64,000 nucleotides of DNA. It comes from Sphagnum magellanicum. Its lineage: Eukaryota > Streptophyta > Sphagnopsida > Sphagnales > Sphagnaceae. Positions 1-11,549 of the stretch are shown here, piece by piece; the first letter of the stretch is position 1; every line of letters begins with the position of its first letter. The DNA lies in NCBI GenBank assembly GCA_021904315.1, contig CM038912.1, positions 22,356,949 to 22,420,948 on the forward strand, written 5' to 3'. The position numbers were made by a program, and so were the translations under genes. Below the pieces are notes generated by a model. It had not been told where the DNA came from. It did not search any database and was given only the letters and a program-made list of their open reading frames with translations.

Positions 1-1150
1 TACCATACCTATCACTGACTCACAATCGGTAAGTTCTATTGAAACATAGCATATCCATTTTGCATGGAACATGAAAGTTGTGTGGAATGAACCAAAAGAA
101 TTCATTTCAATGTTTTTGAAAGTGGGGTTTCTCTAAAACTGATTTGTTTTTTCATTTTGGTTTCTATTACGGACATCATCATAGCTTTTCTACAAGTTTG
201 TAGTACGTACTACATGGCATTTCACAAACACTTTTTTGATTAGGTTTGCAAGCCAATCACCCTACATTTAAGTAACACGAATACATCATAGTACCCAAAA
301 GCTTTGGCACAAATTATAATATTTTCAGAAATGCTGAAACTTTGGAAAAGTATTGATCAGATGTGTTGAAATTTCCAAAAACAAAAAGGCAAAAAGGAAA
401 CTCATGTAATGACCATAGACTACACTTGAAAAGTATGTTGAAATTTTGTTTACCCTAATTTGAAGGCACATTAGTATAAGATTTTAATTATATCTCACAA
501 CAGAGGCATAAACCAATTTCATACTTGTGAAATAGATTGCATTCTTCTTAGAATATTTTATATGTCAAATATTTCAGACTTCAGAATCCAACTGCTGAAC
601 CAAAAAAAAGTCATAAATAAAATAAATTATTCAACAATTAAATACCAAAACCATTTGGGTACCATGGTGGTACTTGGCCTTTGAATACCTTTATAAAAAG
701 TGTTTACCAAGCACAATTGATTGAAGCCCATGACGGAACCTAATGGCAAGAGAGAAAAAGGAAGGAAGGTGTCGCCTATAACATAGGGGTGTCAGGTTTT
801 AACCGGGACAGTATCCGTACAAGTACTAGGGACGACGCTTCTGGTCCGCACAGACGTCCGGGGTTAAAATCTGTGACGACGGATTATGTCATTATCTCAT
901 TTCTTGCCCACATTACCGATAATGCTGCGACAATCGCCCAAACGCGTCTTGAACATGAATGTTTTTAAAAATCATTGAATCGGTAGCGAGACTTCCATGA
1001 CAGAATGATGTGTAGAAGGCCAGTTCTCTTCTACGACAAGAGGGGAACTCCAATCTGGGAATCCTCAGTCCGTCCTTTTGAGGTATACATACCTATACAA
1101 CGATTCGTGCACCCTCTTGGAAAAACTGGTTCTGGTTTTTTATAGAGAGA
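1..1150 (+). repeat. Left copy of tandem duplication, upstream part
   Basis: The first base of the window lines up with position 6896, and near-identical sequence continues to 1150 (8066 in the other copy). A few substitutions and an indel of about 30 bases near 750 (7620-7660) separate the copies. In the right copy this stretch is the promoter and 5' leader of the kinase-lectin gene. In the left copy the similarity stops abruptly at the A before a Helitron terminus. Similarity resumes at about 4705 (11550 in the right copy), so the duplicated unit is about 6.9 kb. Confidence 0.95.
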
Positions 1151-1164
1151 CTAGTCTGTAAACC

Positions 1165-1182
1165 CATTTTGCAAGCAAAATG
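1165..1182 (-). repeat. Helitron 3' terminal hairpin
   Basis: CATTTTGC, two loop bases, then GCAAAATG: a perfect 8-bp stem. It lies 10 bases from the CTAG terminus at 1151-1154, which matches the known geometry of Helitron termination hairpins. Confidence 0.85.
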
Positions 1183-1344
1183 ATCAAATAAGCAAAAGAC
1201 TAAAGTGTTATGTATCAAAGTCCATTTTGTCCATTTTTACCCATCAATTATTTTTTAAATTCAAATGTGCCCAACACTGAATAAGGGGGGTGTTCTTTGC
1301 ATGGGGGCGGGCGGGGGGGGGGCGGTCGAGGAGGATTCATTTTC

Positions 1345-1755
1345 CTTTCAGCCAATAGGAGGGCCCAAGGTGCCTTGCTTTTATTCCTTTCAAATTACAG
1401 GGGGACAGGGAAGAATTTTTTTTCAGTTTTCCCTGTTTCCTAATGTGTTCTCATGATGTTCCCTTTAAGTTCTTAATGGGTTCTCACAATGTTCCCCAAG
1501 TTCACAATGTGTTCCCTAACATGTTCTCCATATAAGCACCTCACTTTTAGCCCGTATGCTTTCGCACTTTCACCTATATAGGTGGGCCCAAGGGGAGGAA
1601 CTATATAACCTTTTATTTTGAGGAGCCTCCATAGCTTCATTTTTTTGGTAGCAATGGGCCAATCAAATTGGTTTTGGCCCAGAATTTTGGCATAGTTTGT
1701 TGATGAGAGCAAACATTCCGGAGGATTCACCAATCCCAAATTATTGAATCAAGCA
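1345..1755 (+). repeat. Dispersed repeat, copy A
   Basis: This block matches 60365-60785 in the same orientation over its whole length, and part of it (1546-1680) matches 59675-59840. Shared landmarks include CAGCCAATAGGAGGGCC, CACCTATATAGGTGGGCC and several TGTTCCC-like words. It contains no convincing gene. It lies inside the Helitron, between the two hairpins, and could be a nested non-autonomous element. Confidence 0.8.
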
Positions 1756-1789
1756 CGTGCGAACACCATTTCTTTATAGTAGTTAAACC

Positions 1790-1807
1790 CGTTTTGCTTG
1801 CAAAATG
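1790..1807 (-). repeat. Second Helitron-type hairpin
   Basis: CGTTTTGCTTGCAAAATG, preceded on the plus strand by TTAAACC, repeats the layout of the terminal hairpin at 1165-1182 (TAAACCCATTTTGC...). No CTRR follows at the expected distance on the minus strand (CTAC instead). It is probably an older, decayed Helitron end, or the original end separated from the present one by the 0.5-kb repeat lying between them. Confidence 0.5.
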
Positions 1808-2051
1808 ATTAGGAGAAAAGATTGAAAGGACCTTGAGAACTGTTTAATTAATAGTTTTAAGTTGAGACAGTTTTCGTTCGATGGGATAGTAAGAATTTAG
1901 AAAGCATTCTATTTTCAACAGCCACACGTCATGAACATAGCTTGCGTTGCAATCATTTTTGCATCCAATGCAGGGAATTTCAACCCATGATTTGGATGTG
2001 GGAATTTCGACCCATCGAAACAGAAAAGTAGGCAATAGATAGAAAAAAAGA

Positions 2052-4350
2052 TCATTGCAACAATTCTATATAAACAACATTGGTCGTCGTCCTGCCATTC
2101 GGGCAAAAAACAAAGACGTCATTCACACACGTAGTTCGTGACAAAGCTACATATAATTGGCCATGGGTGAAGACAGGTTCAGGCAAGAAAATGCCAACGG
2201 TTTTCATGGTGTGACCCTGTGCCTTGTTAATTGTCATAGTGAATGCCAATTACAAGGGGAATTGGCGCTTTTGTAGGGTGAATGGCCACTTAAAACAATT
2301 CGTTGTTGTGGTGATGCGCGGTATGTTGACACCAATGATTTACGCAACGATCAATCTCCGTGCTAAGTGCGAAATGATTAGACGGGTCCCATTACAAAGT
2401 CCTGAGGTCACATCGAGATTTCTTAGTAACATAACAGGGACACCAACTTTGAGGGCCAGGTGATGTGGTGGCATACATGCCAGAGTAATGGTGTTGAAAA
2501 ATTCTGTGCCAATCGCCATAGCCCGGTCATCCCTTGTTTCCACCGAGTCTATTGACAAAAATATGTGCTTTTGCCCAAGCACAACCTCGACAATCTGAGT
2601 GTTGAGAAAGTTCACAACTGTATTTTTTGTTGTCAAAATAGCTCGACCGTCCATGTATCCTTGGTTTGCGTAATTGATTGCTAGGGCCGGGAAAATAGCA
2701 TGGATGAAGGTCTTTAAAGATGGCGCTTGATGGATTTCTGGGTATAAGGCAATCTCGACTCCAATTAAGGGCTTCGCGTCGGCTTCTGGTGGAAAATGAT
2801 CAATGATGGAAGACTCTTGGCCATTGCCGATTCTCTAAAGGTACTCAGCATACGGCTTGGAGAAGGGATTGGCGCGCAATTTCATGTTTTCCGTGAGAGT
2901 CAAGATGCGCATTTGACGCCACAAAACCGAATGCAAAAGGGTTGCAGAAACGAATGTTGCTCGAGAACATCTGGACACCACTGGTGTACATTGCACATTG
3001 TCGAAAATCACCCCCAAAGACAACCACTTTACCGCCAAAAGGCGAATCTGGGTGCCGCATGATGTCGCGCAAAGTCCGGTCTACCACCTCAGCATAGTGT
3101 CGATGTTGTGCTGGAGCTTCATCCTAAACGATCAACTTTGCTTCCCGGAGTAACTCAGCAGAATCGCTTTGCACAGGTATTGAACACATTGAATCCCTAC
3201 CAAAGGCAATTGGGATCTTGAAAATTGAATGTGCGGTTCGTCCACCTTCCAATAGGAGAGCTGCTATGCCAGAAGAGGCAACCCCAATGGTGACATGTCC
3301 GTCTCGTCGAACCAATGCCAATAACACTTTATATATAAAGGTTTTGCCTGACCCACTTGGATCATCTAGGAAAAATACTGCGCCTTCGCCTTGGGCTATT
3401 GTGTTGAACACTGTAGTGATAGTTATTTCCTAACAAATGTTGAGCCGCGGGAGATTTTGGTTGATGTAACCATGGAGTACGTTTCTATCGTAGTCAAGTT
3501 TTGCAGCCAATTGAGGATTAACATGCAACATTTTTACAGGCGGCAAGGTGAACGACATTTTTGGAAAGTCATGCAAGCCTTTGTTCGTCAACGCTAATTT
3601 GGCCTCGAGGAGTAGTAGGGTATTGTTGTAGGCATCGTCGGCAGTGCCTCCATTTGTGATGCGTCGATGCCGCATATCGTGCGACATATCGTCTCGATAT
3701 CTTTCCCATAACACTTTCGGATTCAAAGGAGAGCACAATAGTAAGAGAGTCACAAAGAGATTCCTTAGCCTCTTTGCGTCTTCATCGATACATGCTTCTC
3801 GCATGCACGTGTCCCATTCTGCATCATCCTGTAGTAATCCCAATGCTTTGCAAGCAGCTTGAAATGTCGGATGCTCTATGTTGTCAACAGTCCGGAGATG
3901 TTCGAAAGAGGTCGCGCCCGGTACGACAGTAAGTAGGAGGCAGAGGAAGAAGCGTTCACTAGTAGCGGGATGTACAAAATACATTCGCCCAACAACTTTT
4001 TCTCCTCGCTGTTGAGCTAATCAAACTTTTCCTTGAATTTTCCAAACATGATCAGCAGGGAAGTCCGCATACACCACATTTCGCCCATTTGCATTTTGAG
4101 CGTTATACACAAAGTAGGTGGTCAAGGTGGTTTTTTGGTGGGTAGCACACTCTGCCACAGCGACCAAATCTTCATTTTCATTAAAAATGACGTGCTATCC
4201 TGGCAAATGAACAACTAATTGAGTGACTGGCGGCCATTCCATATATTGGACCGATAATCACCGCTACAACACGATCAAGACCTTTGTAAATGTATTTAAA
4301 AAAGTATTTGACACTCCGAATATTGACGGACATACTTAGGGCCCAGTGTT
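2052..4350 (-). pseudogene. Helitron RepHel-type helicase, broken
   Basis: The protein would provide the PIF1-family helicase used in Helitron rolling-circle transposition. Read from 4350 down, conserved stretches appear in the right order: end of the helitron-like N domain (SVKYFFKYIYKG), WPPVTQLVVHLPG, VVYADFPADHVW, GRMYFVHPATSERFF, GATSFEHLRTVD, Walker A (PSGSGKTFIY at about 3360), Walker B region with [30 protein letters not shown], and motif VI (TINKAQGHTM ... HGQLYVALSR at 2245-2130). Breaks include an in-frame TGA near 4020 and stops near 3431 and 3122 (both TAG, the latter where WDEAP is expected), plus a frameshift near 3000. Not functional. The Rep nuclease part is absent. Confidence 0.92.
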
Positions 4351-4704
4351 TCTCTTGGCAATATTGATGTAGCCAAAGTGACCATCAACCATAGGAAGAT
4401 TTGGCCAAATATAGCAAGCAAAACATAGCAAAGTAAGAAAGTGGAGCATCTTTCCTTTGTTTGGTAGTTTACTAAAATCAAATATAAAAACTTTACAATT
4501 TCTTTTGAATATGAGAGATTGAAAACCAAAATAAATGACTTCATTTTCACAGTCTTAGTTTTTAGTTTAATTTTCTGGTGAGATTTGGCCAGTAAAGAAA
4601 ACCCTCTTAGGACCATGACACACCACCAGCAATAGCAGTGCAATGATAGGTAGAAAGATCCAGCTTGGTTAGCTAGGGAACTAGAACCCAACAGAAAACT
4701 GTTT

Positions 4705-5370
4705 CCTGTCCACTTATGCATATTGTATGTGGTTCTTGTTTCTAGGAGGAATAAAGTTTATTGTGTTCACTTACCCAAGGTCAGGAATTGCAAATTCTCT
4801 ATTGTTGGAAATAGGAGTGTTGTAAAGGAAACTCCTACATTAATCCTTATTCCCATTGCCAACTTAGGTTTTTGTGTATTCATGTCACATGTGACCATGA
4901 AAGACCACATAGGTTAATAAATTATGAGATTTGATGTTTTGTTCGTGTGTTGACTCAACCTCACCAATCCCCACCCCCACACCCCCACTCTTCCCAAATG
5001 TCATGTGGCCCAAATTGTGCACGAATCTTTTGTGGAAAATAAGTTTCGATTGGGAAGAATTTTGATTAACATGCAAGTATTTATGACATAACATTGCATT
5101 TGATCTCCCCAAATATCACATATTATTCTTGAATGAGTACCTAAACCTTTTAGTGACTCACGATGTTCCAATATGTTTCAGTTTTGGAGAAAGGTGAGAG
5201 CATGATAAAGTGAACATTAAATCTACATGTTTCATATTTATCTTGTGACATGCATATGAAAGCATGCAAGTAGTATCAAAATGAATGTAAGTACAATAAA
5301 AAAATCATCCATGCGGTATATTGAACTTATTTTTTAAAAATGAATTTAAAAGTACATCAAAAGTAGAATC
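4705..5370 (+). repeat. Left copy of tandem duplication, downstream part
   Basis: Matches about 11550-12255, starting near ATATTGTA and continuing through TTCTTGTTTCTAGGAGGAATAA to the shared AAAAGTAGA(T/T)CAAAAGTAGAATCTTT region. In the right copy this begins about 85 bases after the stop codon of the kinase-lectin gene. Between the two duplicated parts of the left copy (1150 to about 4705) no kinase or lectin sequence was found. Confidence 0.88.
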
Positions 5371-6895
5371 TTTTAATAAAATGAAATATTTGGGTTTAGG
5401 GTTTTTTTTTACACGAATCAAATATGTGTAATTAGGTTAGGATACAAAAATCATTATTTTTATTTTTATTTTTAAAAAATTACTTTCTATTTGTTAAAAC
5501 ATGTTTCCTCCTTACTTTACATGCATTTTATAATAGTTCACATGGCAAATTAAAATAAATTACAAATCTACTTGCATTACAAGTAAAGAAAGTAACTCAA
5601 AAGTGAATAATGGGTTCTGCAACTACCTAAATACACTAGATCTTGAGCAAAATTAGGCCACAACTGATTAATATACAACTTGTATGATTTTGATAAAAAA
5701 AAATTGATTGACTAGAAAAATTTTAATGATTTTTTATAAAAAAAAATTGGGTAATTACATGCTACATTAAATGAATTTTAATTAAAAAAATAAAACATGG
5801 ATATTATGAAGTTCCAAGTTAATATTACATAGATTAAAATGTCATGTCATTGTACAACACTTTTTTTTTTGAGTCATTAAGTCATGGATTATATTTTTCC
5901 ATAACATATTGTGAAAAACAAAACTTTTTTTTTAGGGGTTTTATCAACAAGAAGGAATTGTGAATTTTTAATTATCGAAATTCACTAAGTTTTGAATAAA
6001 ATTGGAATTTTTTTGACTAATATGCAAGTTGTATGGTTTTGGTCAAAACAAATTAATTAATTAAAATAATTTTTAGTGATTTAGAACAATCACATAATGC
6101 ATAAAATAATTTTTAAATTTAAAAATGTTGACATGTTGAAATCATTCTACCTTTGAATTAGTGGGTACCAAATTGATATTGGTGTTTAATGGTTGGTTTC
6201 GAAGATCAACAAATGTTGCAATTGGTTTAGGTGCACTGATTCTGAGTAAATAGTAACCTAGGGTTGCAGATCGGCATGGTTGTCATGCGAAGACAACTTC
6301 ATCAAATGGTTAACCAGGTCCATGAATTGAGAGCTATGATACACATGTTACATGCATGTAAATTGGCGTTGCACCTAATAGAACAAAGAATATAGTTCCA
6401 CCTCTCTCGCATTTTCGGAGAATTTGGCTTTCATCCTAGGGTCCAGCACTCAACTTTACTTCACAGTAAGTGCGGAGAGATTTTGCAATACGAATCCTGC
6501 GACGGACACAGAATCACAGCGAATTAATATCAAAGCGCTTGTTGAAGGAGGAGGAGATTGAGGCCAAGGGACCGACGGCGCCGATCATGCAGCGAAGTGG
6601 GGAATCATCCTCTTCCACATACAGGACAAGAAAAGTGTGTACTTTGTTGTTGGGCTTCGAACCTCCGACGCTCAGGTTGATAGAGCTTTTAAACGGAACC
6701 GGCTGACCATGCTCAGCTGACTCATTTGCTCAACTTTACTTGTCTTTGTTTACGAGTTTGAAGACTTTTGGGATTGTTATCTCACGTGAAGAACTTTATT
6801 TTTATTTTTTTCCGTTGGCTGACACTAGGCTTTGTAAGGTACCTTGCTTTCTTTCTTGCTTGCTTCTGGGTATTTTAAAACCTTTTAAGCTGGCA
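5371..6895. other. Spacer between the two duplicated units
   Basis: AT-rich DNA up to about 6230, then a more mixed stretch. I see no gene. A perfect Pol III B-box (GGTTCGAAGCC on the minus strand, 6663-6653) lies in a short region resembling the 3' half of a tRNA; no complete cloverleaf could be drawn, so it may be a tRNA-derived relic. Confidence 0.5.
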
Positions 6896-8066
6896 TACCA
6901 TACCTATCACTGACTCACAATCGGTAAGTTCTATTGAAACATAGCATATCCATTTTGCATGGAACATGAAAGTTGTGTGGAATGAACCAAAAGAATTCAT
7001 TTCAATGTTTTTGAAAATGGGGTTTCTCTAAAACTGATTTGTTTTTTCATTTTGGTTTCTATTATGGACATCATCATAGCTTTTCTACAAGTTTGTAGTA
7101 CGTACTACATGGCATTTCACAAACACTTTTCTGATTAGGTTTGCAAGCCAATCACCCTACGTTTAAGTAACCCGAATACATCATAGTACCCAAAAGCTTC
7201 GGCACAAATTATAATATTTTCAGAAATGCTGAAACTTTGGAAAAGTATTGATCAGATGTGTTGAAATTTCCAAAAACAAAAAGGCAAAAAGGAAACTCAT
7301 GTAATGACCATAGACTACACTTGAAAAGTATGTTGAAATTTTGTTTACCCTAATTTGAAGGCACATTAGTACAAGATTTTAATATCTCACAACAGAGGCA
7401 TAAGCCGATTGCATACTTGCGAAATAGATTGCATTCTTCTCAGAATATTTTATATGTCAAATATTTCAGAATTAAGAATCCAACTGCTGAACCAAAAAAA
7501 GTCATAAATAAAATAAATTATTCAACAATTAAATACCAAAACCATTTGGGTACCATGGTGGTACTTGGCCTTTGAATACCTTTATAAAAAGTGCTTAGCA
7601 AGCACAATGGATTGAAGCCGATTAGGGAACCTAGTGGGAAAGACAAATAGCACATCGAAGGGGCAAGAGAGAAGAAGGAAGGAAGGAAGGTGTCGCCTAT
7701 AACATAGGGGTGTCAGGTTTTAACCGGGATAGTATACGTACAAGTACTAGGGATGAGGCTTCTGGTCCGCACAGACGTCTGGGGTTAAAATCTGTGACGA
7801 CGGATTATGTCATTTTCTCATTTCTTGCCCACATTACCGATGATGCTGTTTCAGTGGCCCAAACGCGTCTTGCACATGAGTGATTTTTCAAATCATTGAA
7901 TCGGTAGCGAGACTTCCATGGCAGAAATTTTTAGAAGGCTAGATCTCTTCTACGACAAGAGGGGAAATCCAATCTGGGAATCCTCAGTCCGTCCTTTTGA
8001 AGTATACCCATACAACGATTCGTGCACCCTCTTGGAAAAACTGGTTCTGGTTTTTTTATAGAAAGA
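6896..8066 (+). promoter_or_regulatory. Upstream region of kinase-lectin gene, right duplicate
   Basis: Second copy of 1-1150. It directly precedes the kinase-lectin coding region and must hold its promoter and 5' leader. No certain TATA box or start site was assigned. A short stretch around 7690-7810 (GGTGTCAGGTTTTAACCGGGA and GGGGTTAAAATCTGTGACGACGG) is well conserved between the copies. Confidence 0.55.
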
Positions 8067-8087
8067 TTGAGAGCAGAAGTGCCGATC

Positions 8088-11000
8088 ATGGCCCCAAAAT
8101 TCCTGGTCTTGGCCAGAAAGGCGATAGTTGAGGCTTTGGACCTTACATCTGGAAAGAATGAGCAACTCTTGAAGCTCAACAAACGGCAGTGTCAATGTGT
8201 TGCGCAGAAGCTCTCAGAGATTGGAAATTTTTTGAAATATGTGGAGTGTGCAGCCGGTTCTGCTAATCTCCTTGAACGACGTGATGCAACGTTGGGAAAA
8301 GAGCTGTATCGAGTTGTGACGGATGCTTTGTCGCTTATCAAGGAATGTCGTGACGAGCAGTGGCTGAGAGCAGCCATTAGACAACGTAGCGAAAAGAGCT
8401 CGGAGGACTTTGTCGAGATTTGTTGTGAAGTGCAATGGTGCACTTCCGTACTCTGTATTTGTTTACAGAGTGCTATACGTAAGCAGGCTGCCGTTGTAGA
8501 GCCGGAAGCATGGGATGGTAGGCTGAGTGTTCTTGATCACTTCAAACTGGAGGCGGCCGCAAATCAAGATCGAGAGGATTTGAAATCATCTTTGAAGCTC
8601 CTAAGCCAAGGCCATGTTTGTGATGCTAGTTGTGCGAGGTCCAAAGCTGAAAAATGCCTTGCTGCGCAGTTTTTCAAGAGGCTGGATAGTAGGCCGACCG
8701 AATTGGCAGCTGATCGGGGTAGTAGGTCTGCAGAAATATTGCCTTCCTTATTGTGGAAGGTGCATTATCGAGATCTTCCTAGTGTGAGGAAGATAGGGAA
8801 AGGGTCCTTTGGCGAAGTTCAGGAAACCAAATGGCTAGAAGACAAATATGCCAAGAAGGTATTCCCTGGTGCTGACAACAAGAGTTTTAAGCAGGAGTCT
8901 GAGGTTCTGGCTCGCCTCTGTCATCCGAATGTGGTGAGAGTAGTTGGTTGGTCTGAAAGTAGGACAGGTGTGAATAAATCTATCGTCATGGAGCTCATGC
9001 AGGAGGACCTTTTTACGTTTTTGGAAAATCGTCTGGACAACAATGAATTCGAGGGTTCCGCCGATGTTCCGCTATCAATCCTTGCAGCAGTGGATCTTAT
9101 GCTTCAAGTGGCACGGGGATTGAAATACTTGCACAGTAGAACCGTAGCACATCGCGACCTCAAATCCATGAACGTTTTAGTGAAACGTCTTTCAGGCGCC
9201 CCTGAGCTTGAGTATAGCGAGGGATATCTAAATGCGAAGCTCGCCGATTTCGGGTTGTCCAAGACAAAAAACTTGAGCACCAGATACTCCAACCAGACAC
9301 GCGATGTTGGTACTCGGAAATGGATGGCTCCCGAGGTGTTCGAAATCACCAAGGATAAGATTGACAGTGACGCTGTGCAACTGCCTGAAATTGCACACCC
9401 CTTCAAAGCAGACGTGTACAGTTTCGCTCTTGTGTGCTACGAGATCCTGACTGGGGAAAAGCCTTTTGAAACTGAGAAGATGTGTGACTTGTACAAACGA
9501 GTAGTACTTGAGCATGTGCGGCCAAAGCTCCCCAAAACATGCCCGAGAAGGCTGGTGTCCTTGATACGACTGTGTTGGGACCACGATCCTCTTTCCAGGC
9601 CCGATTTCCCCGAAATCTGCAAAGAATTACGATACATCAAAGGTCTTCTTCTCACAGGTACGCTTATTGCTTTCTCCAAAAGCTACTCTGCTCAGTGCTA
9701 CTCATGACAGAGCGCTTCCAAACAAGTCATAAAATAGGGCGCTAACTGCGAACGTGGTAGGTGCTTCCATCTTCAAAGAATCACTTCTGGAGTTTACGTT
9801 GAGCAATATTTTATGTAGTATTTTGTTCTTGTTGGAAATGAAACTTGAAAACTATGCCACCATTCTGGGGCCTTGGAACTTCACTTGGAACTTCAAACCC
9901 AGTGGTGTGGAGGTGAAACTCCTGCCGGCCCTTTAATTTGCCAATGAGCTTGACTTTGAGCTGCCAACGGCTTGTCAGGTCGCGTCTGCTGTTGTTCTTC
10001 AAAAAACAAGAAAAAGAAAACCATGCCACCACCATTAAGACTCCAGAGTGCAGTATCTAGCATGGGGCAAGCAATCTTGTGCCTTGAGAGCCTTGACCAT
10101 ATCTCTCCAGTACATGTCTTTTACAGCCCCCCAAAACCCCGATCCTCCTTCCAGTCAAATCTTGGTGAATGATTTACATGAATCCTTGGTTATTTAAGCT
10201 TAGGTTGTTTGCTGACAATTGTTTACTTGGCTCAATAGGGGCAATCTAATCTGGTTCCCTGTCATTTACCTCACAGATGAAGAAACCCAGGCACTGAAAA
10301 CGGACATTCTTGCTTCGACACTGAAGCCAACTGAGGTACCAAATCTACCAATGTGGCACGCACTGATGCATTTCAAGTATGAGTTGGTTGTTGATCTTTT
10401 CTTGTATTGATACCTATATACATATTGTTCTCGTACAAATAAATAGCTATCATCGTCAATCGTAGCCAGAGTTCAAGTATTTCAGGTCATGCTCACAACA
10501 TGATCACAAGTATAGTGGCCTCAACCTTTTTGACAAGGTGGCATACACAGGATTGGAATGTGGAAGTCGAAGGTCCTTGGGGGGGGCTTGGTGGGGTTTC
10601 TTTTAATGATGGCCTAGCAACAGGCATCAAAGGACTCAAGATCAAGAGCAATACAAGAGTTTTTTTTTCTCTGAGTGTTGAATATGATAAATGTGGCAAA
10701 TCATTTCGCTCCCCTCACCATGGCAATCCTTCTTCTGACCGTGCAAAGGATCTCCAAGAACTTGAGGTGAGTCTCATATGCATCTTGTGATTTAGGCAAG
10801 TAGGTCAAAACATGATTGAAATTGGATTTGGAATTTTTTTTCAATATTTTATGAAAGTCATATCATGTGCATTGTGAATATATTCATAGACTCAATTGAA
10901 AAAAATTAGCATTTTTGGAAAATTAGCAAAATTGCATAATTATTTGTAGAAATAATCATTCTCTCCTCAACAAATGAATAATGATTTATATGTAGGTTCT

Positions 11001-11466
11001 AAGTTTTATATATGCCCATTGCCATTTGTGTAGATAAAATTCAACTACCCTAATGAGTATCTTCAACAAATTATGGGAGTTTTGGGTAAAACACATGGTT
11101 ACAAGGTAGGAAACCGTCTGGTGACATGTGTCACTTCCATCACGTTCAAGACCAACATCAAAACCTATGGCCCCTATGGCAACCCTAAAACTGGAGATCA
11201 AAACTTCAAAAGTATCAGTGGAAAGATCTTGGGTTTTTGGGGACGCTCAGGTCAGGTTCTTGATCGACTTGGAGTCTTCGTAAGTGACACAACTTGATCA
11301 CCATTATCTAACAACGTATAGTATGGGCAAGTATTTTTAGTTGAAATTATGGTATAAATCACTAACTTTTGAATGGAACTTCTCTCATCAGGGCCCTTCA
11401 GCAACAAAATACAATAATTATATCTTCATTTGGAAGATGGAAAAGTTAAAGATTAGCTCACCTTAA
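8088..11466 (+). CDS. Protein kinase with C-terminal jacalin-like lectin domain
   Basis: Five-exon model: 8088-9657, 10277-10335, 10470-10766, 11034-11279, 11392-11466, in phase throughout, 748 residues. The ATG at 8088 (MAPKFLVLARKAIVEAL) is preferred over an upstream in-frame GTG. Residues 1-220 are a helical region with no clear motif, in the position of the HeLo/RPW8-like bundle of plant MLKL-type kinases. The kinase domain follows: glycine loop GKGSFGEV (237), lysine near 256, HRDLKSMN (355), DFG (387), MAPE, all intact, so activity is expected. Exons 3-4 code for a jacalin-related lectin fold: GPWGGLGG, VEYD, FNYPNEYL, SITFKTN, TYGPYG, GFWGRSG, LDRLGVF. It may sense mannose-type or other glycans and signal by phosphorylation (inference). 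No signal peptide or membrane span is seen, so it is probably cytosolic. The exon 2-3 junction is the least certain; an alternative end at 11297 skips the last intron. Confidence 0.82.
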
Positions 11467-11549
11467 TATTATATTCCAAAGTATATCAATGAAGGATTTT
11501 TAGAAATGAATGCAATGTGAAAAGTGATGATTTCCCTAGTTTTTCAAGT

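Larger units (their letters stand above)
1151..4360 (-). mobile_element. Helitron, autonomous-type but decayed and 5'-truncated
   Basis: On the minus strand the element ends in CTAG at 1154-1151, followed by a host T. An 18-base palindrome lies 10 bases inside the end. This is the classic Helitron 3' end: hairpin, short spacer, CTRR, insertion between A and T. The empty site is preserved in the right copy of the duplication, A8066|T8067. Decayed coding sequence for a RepHel-type protein runs from about 4350 down to 2052. The 5' TC terminus could not be placed; coding similarity begins in the middle of the helitron-like N-terminal domain, so the 5' part appears to be lost, and the upstream limit is approximate (between 4360 and 4705). 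Confidence 0.85.

Noticed and set aside
1473-1739. 88-codon frame shared with 60501-60767
   Set aside because: Both are the same dispersed DNA repeat; no start context, domain or selection signal was visible.
4296-4721. 141-codon frame on the minus strand at the left edge of the Helitron
   Set aside because: No likeness to Helitron proteins or others; low-complexity and overlapping the end of real RepHel similarity in another frame.
6640-6720. tRNA gene on the minus strand
   Set aside because: A perfect B-box is present but no acceptor stem or anticodon arm can be drawn; kept only as a possible relic.
8022-8087. Longer N-terminus for the kinase starting at a GTG
   Set aside because: The start is not ATG, and the stretch is 5' leader shared with the gene-less duplicate. 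ATG 8088 is the first good start.
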